A DNA stretch of 24,825 nucleotides, taken from assembly GCA_020050175.1 (NCBI GenBank), contig JAGVKY010000166.1, forward strand, positions 1-24,825. The letters run 5' to 3'. The position numbers were made by a program, and so were the translations under genes. Each line of letters starts with the position of its first letter. The stretch's first letter is position 1. Below are positions 23,576 through 24,825 of this stretch, in pieces. The notes under the pieces are model-generated. The model searched no databases and was not told the DNA's origin. It saw only the letters and a program-made list of their open reading frames with translations. The DNA is from Parachlamydiales bacterium (lineage in GTDB: Bacteria; Chlamydiota; Chlamydiia; Chlamydiales; JAJFMK01).

Positions 23576-23797
23576 AACCCCCTTCGACCGGGAAGGATTT
23601 ACGAACTTACCGCATCATATTTCGATAGGAAACATGTCCATTTCGGCCCCAAAACCATTAAATACGATCTAAACGCTCAAGATTACTCACCGATAATTTT
23701 AGGCGAAGCTAACGAACTCATCCCCCATATCGGATATTCTACTTTCCATAATCCTTGCAGCTCTCTTGTAAGGTTAAGGCAACAAGCAGTTGCCTAA
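23576..23797 (+). pseudogene. Coding-like remnant without a start codon
   Basis: A plus-strand frame of 73 codons is open from just after a TAA at 23573-23575 to a TAA at 23795-23797. It reads like normal protein (RIYELTASYFDRK, then GPKTIKYDL and LGEANELIPHIGY). No ATG, GTG or TTG occurs near its beginning, so it may be a fragment of a larger lost gene. No family is recognised. Confidence 0.3.
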
Positions 23798-23817
23798 TTA
23801 TAAATTCATCAAAGCCC

Positions 23818-24627
23818 TTACTCCTCTTCTTTTTTAGGAGACGCACTGCTTCCAGCAAGAATGCCTCCATCCACAGTCAACTCGATACCCGTAATATATT
23901 TTGCCTCATCGGAAGCCAAGAAAAGTGCTGCATATGCCACGTCTTCAGGTGTTCCAAGCTTACGCATTGGAATATCTTTAGCAATCTGAGTCAATCTTTC
24001 TTCCCTTTCTGCTCCACTACCCAGCATTGGTTCCCACATCGGCGTCAAAATAGCGGCGGGATGGATAGAGTTACAACGAATATCATACCCCTTCTCACAA
24101 CAATAAAGAGCGACACTTTTCGTATGATTACGAACAGCTGCTTTACTAGCTGCATAGGCAGCCGCTCCAGGAATCCCAACCATACCGGATCGAGAAGAAA
24201 TATTTATTATTGAGCCCTTGCGTTGCTTCATGTGATGAATTGCTTTCTGACAACCAAGAAAAACACCATCTGAATTGATTGCGTGCACCCTTCTCCAGCT
24301 ATCCAAGGAAGCATTTTCTGGGTCTTGTAATCCAAATCCCTCTTGAAATCCTGTAATCCCAGCATTGTTGATGAGGATATCCAACTGTTTCTTTTGCTTA
24401 ATGGCTTGCCCAACCGCTACATCCCAATCATTTTCATTTTGCACATCCAAATGGAGGTACTGAGCCTGAGGACCGATCTCCAAAGCAACTTTTTTCCCTA
24501 AGTCGTCCTTAATATCTGTGATAAAAACAAATGCACCCTCTTTTGCAAATAGCTCTGCACACGCTTTCCCAATCCCTTGAGCTGCCCCAGTAATAAAAGC
24601 CACCTTACCAGCTAATCTATGCGTCAT
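23818..24627 (-). CDS. Short-chain dehydrogenase/reductase
   Basis: Classical SDR oxidoreductase. Numbered from the TTG at 24633: TGAAQGIG (15-22) binds the cofactor, D40 at the end of the second strand suggests NAD(H), NNAG is at 89-92, and the catalytic residues are N120, S147, Y160 and K164 (YAASK). The C-terminal VDGG motif is present. The length is about 270, standard for the family. The ATG at 24627 (269 residues) is preferred, having AAGGA nine bases upstream; the TTG two codons earlier is possible. The tail ends in a lysine/glutamate-rich extension. Substrate cannot be inferred; cyclohexanol- or 3-oxoacyl-type alcohols are typical. It stands alone on the minus strand, separate from the tmRNA. 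Confidence 0.9.
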   Translation of the reverse strand: MTHRLAGKVAFITGAAQGIGKACAELFAKEGAFVFITDIKDDLGKKVALEIGPQAQYLHLDVQNENDWDVAVGQAIKQKKQLDILINNAGITGFQEGFGLQDPENASLDSWRRVHAINSDGVFLGCQKAIHHMKQRKGSIINISSRSGMVGIPGAAAYAASKAAVRNHTKSVALYCCEKGYDIRCNSIHPAAILTPMWEPMLGSGAEREERLTQIAKDIPMRKLGTPEDVAYAALFLASDEAKYITGIELTVDGGILAGSSASPKKEEE

Positions 24628-24694
24628 ATTCAACTGTCCTTCTTCCGTTTTACTCTTTTTATCTTCTGAGTTGGAACGCGCTCAAGTCGGACTC

Positions 24695-24720
24695 AATTTC
24701 CCCACAGCTTGTGGGTAAAT
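24695..24720. terminator. Stem-loop after the right-edge gene
   Basis: CCCACA (24701-24706) pairs with TGTGGG (24710-24715) over a GCT loop. Flanking ATTT (24695-24698) and AAAT (24717-24720) add to the stem after a mismatch. It lies just after the stop of the partial gene and before the dehydrogenase, so it may end transcription from the right. Confidence 0.45.
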
Positions 24721-24722
24721 TA

Positions 24723-24825
24723 TCAACTATTAACGTCATTAAACTCTTTTTCAAAATTTTCGATCGTTTTTAGAATTAATTCCCAATCTGGTACTTCTCT
24801 AAAAAACATGGCCTCCATCAAATGA
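24723..24825 (-). CDS. 3' end of a gene entering from the right edge
   Basis: On the minus strand a frame is open from the window edge for 33 codons and ends at TGA (24723-24725). The visible end is acidic with a probable helix (EVPDWELILKTIENFEKEF). It is too short to identify, and an internal start at ATG cannot be excluded. Confidence 0.5.
   Translation of the reverse strand, partial: HLMEAMFFREVPDWELILKTIENFEKEFNDVNS

Larger units (their letters stand above)
23450..23817. other. Spacer between tmRNA and the dehydrogenase gene
   Basis: Holds the tmRNA terminator and then the decayed coding-like stretch at 23576-23797. No tRNA, integrase or direct repeat of the tmRNA 3' end is visible, so insertion at ssrA is not shown. 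Confidence 0.4.

Noticed and set aside
23630..23650. RKHVHF in the remnant frame as another RVxF docking motif
   Set aside because: It fits the loose consensus, but the frame has no start codon and the motif is common by chance.
1..24825. CRISPR array, tRNA genes, rRNA, complete insertion sequence or prophage
   Set aside because: No repeat-spacer pattern, cloverleaf other than the tmRNA ends, rRNA motif or transposase/integrase was seen.

Overview
The window looks like a chromosomal segment of a chlamydia, most likely an environmental (Parachlamydiales-type) member. The reasons are gene content and order: ftsY, sucC, sucD, htrA, an M16C zinc protease, pssA and rmuC lie close together, which from memory is the Chlamydia trachomatis CT820-CT826 neighbourhood. 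Here that block is interspersed with accessory genes. The isoleucyl-tRNA synthetase is of the eukaryote-like type and the tmRNA tag resembles chlamydial tags. Species cannot be named from the sequence alone.

Layout. 1-2007: a membrane-anchored PP1-like (PPP family) phosphatase faces an unrecognised 127-residue protein that carries a textbook PP1-docking motif. 2260-3644 (minus): ftsY followed by a coupled Nudix hydrolase. 3688-5707 (plus): sucC and sucD, the two subunits of succinyl-CoA synthetase, head-to-head with ftsY and ending in a terminator. 5922-6602: a nucleotidyltransferase-fold protein of unknown role behind a structured leader. 14086 down to 6677 (minus): a tight cluster of M16C metalloprotease, M20 peptidase, HtrA and a sugar-nucleotidyltransferase-like protein, each overlapping the next at its start and stop codons. 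It is followed by a gene split by a frame change in a run of six C.

14133-14978: pssA. 14979-16631: an insertion-like patch with a broken small membrane-protein remnant, a perfect 19-bp inverted repeat and an AAA/DUF4143 ATPase. 18502 down to 16632 (minus): YhhQ-type transporter, PAP2 phosphatase and a LexA-like repressor that has lost its self-cleavage residues. 18593-19747: rmuC. 22996 down to 19883: ileS. 23041-23449: tmRNA with a strong terminator, followed by a decayed coding remnant, a short-chain dehydrogenase and the 3' end of a gene that runs off the right edge.

How the genes fit together. The ATP-generating SCS step, SRP-receptor membrane targeting, periplasmic quality control (HtrA), peptide breakdown (M16C, M20), phosphatidylserine synthesis, translation and trans-translation are housekeeping. 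The most unusual points are the catalytically dead LexA, the phosphatase beside a docking-motif protein, the C-run split gene with a proline-rich segment, and the perfect inverted repeat in front of the ATPase.
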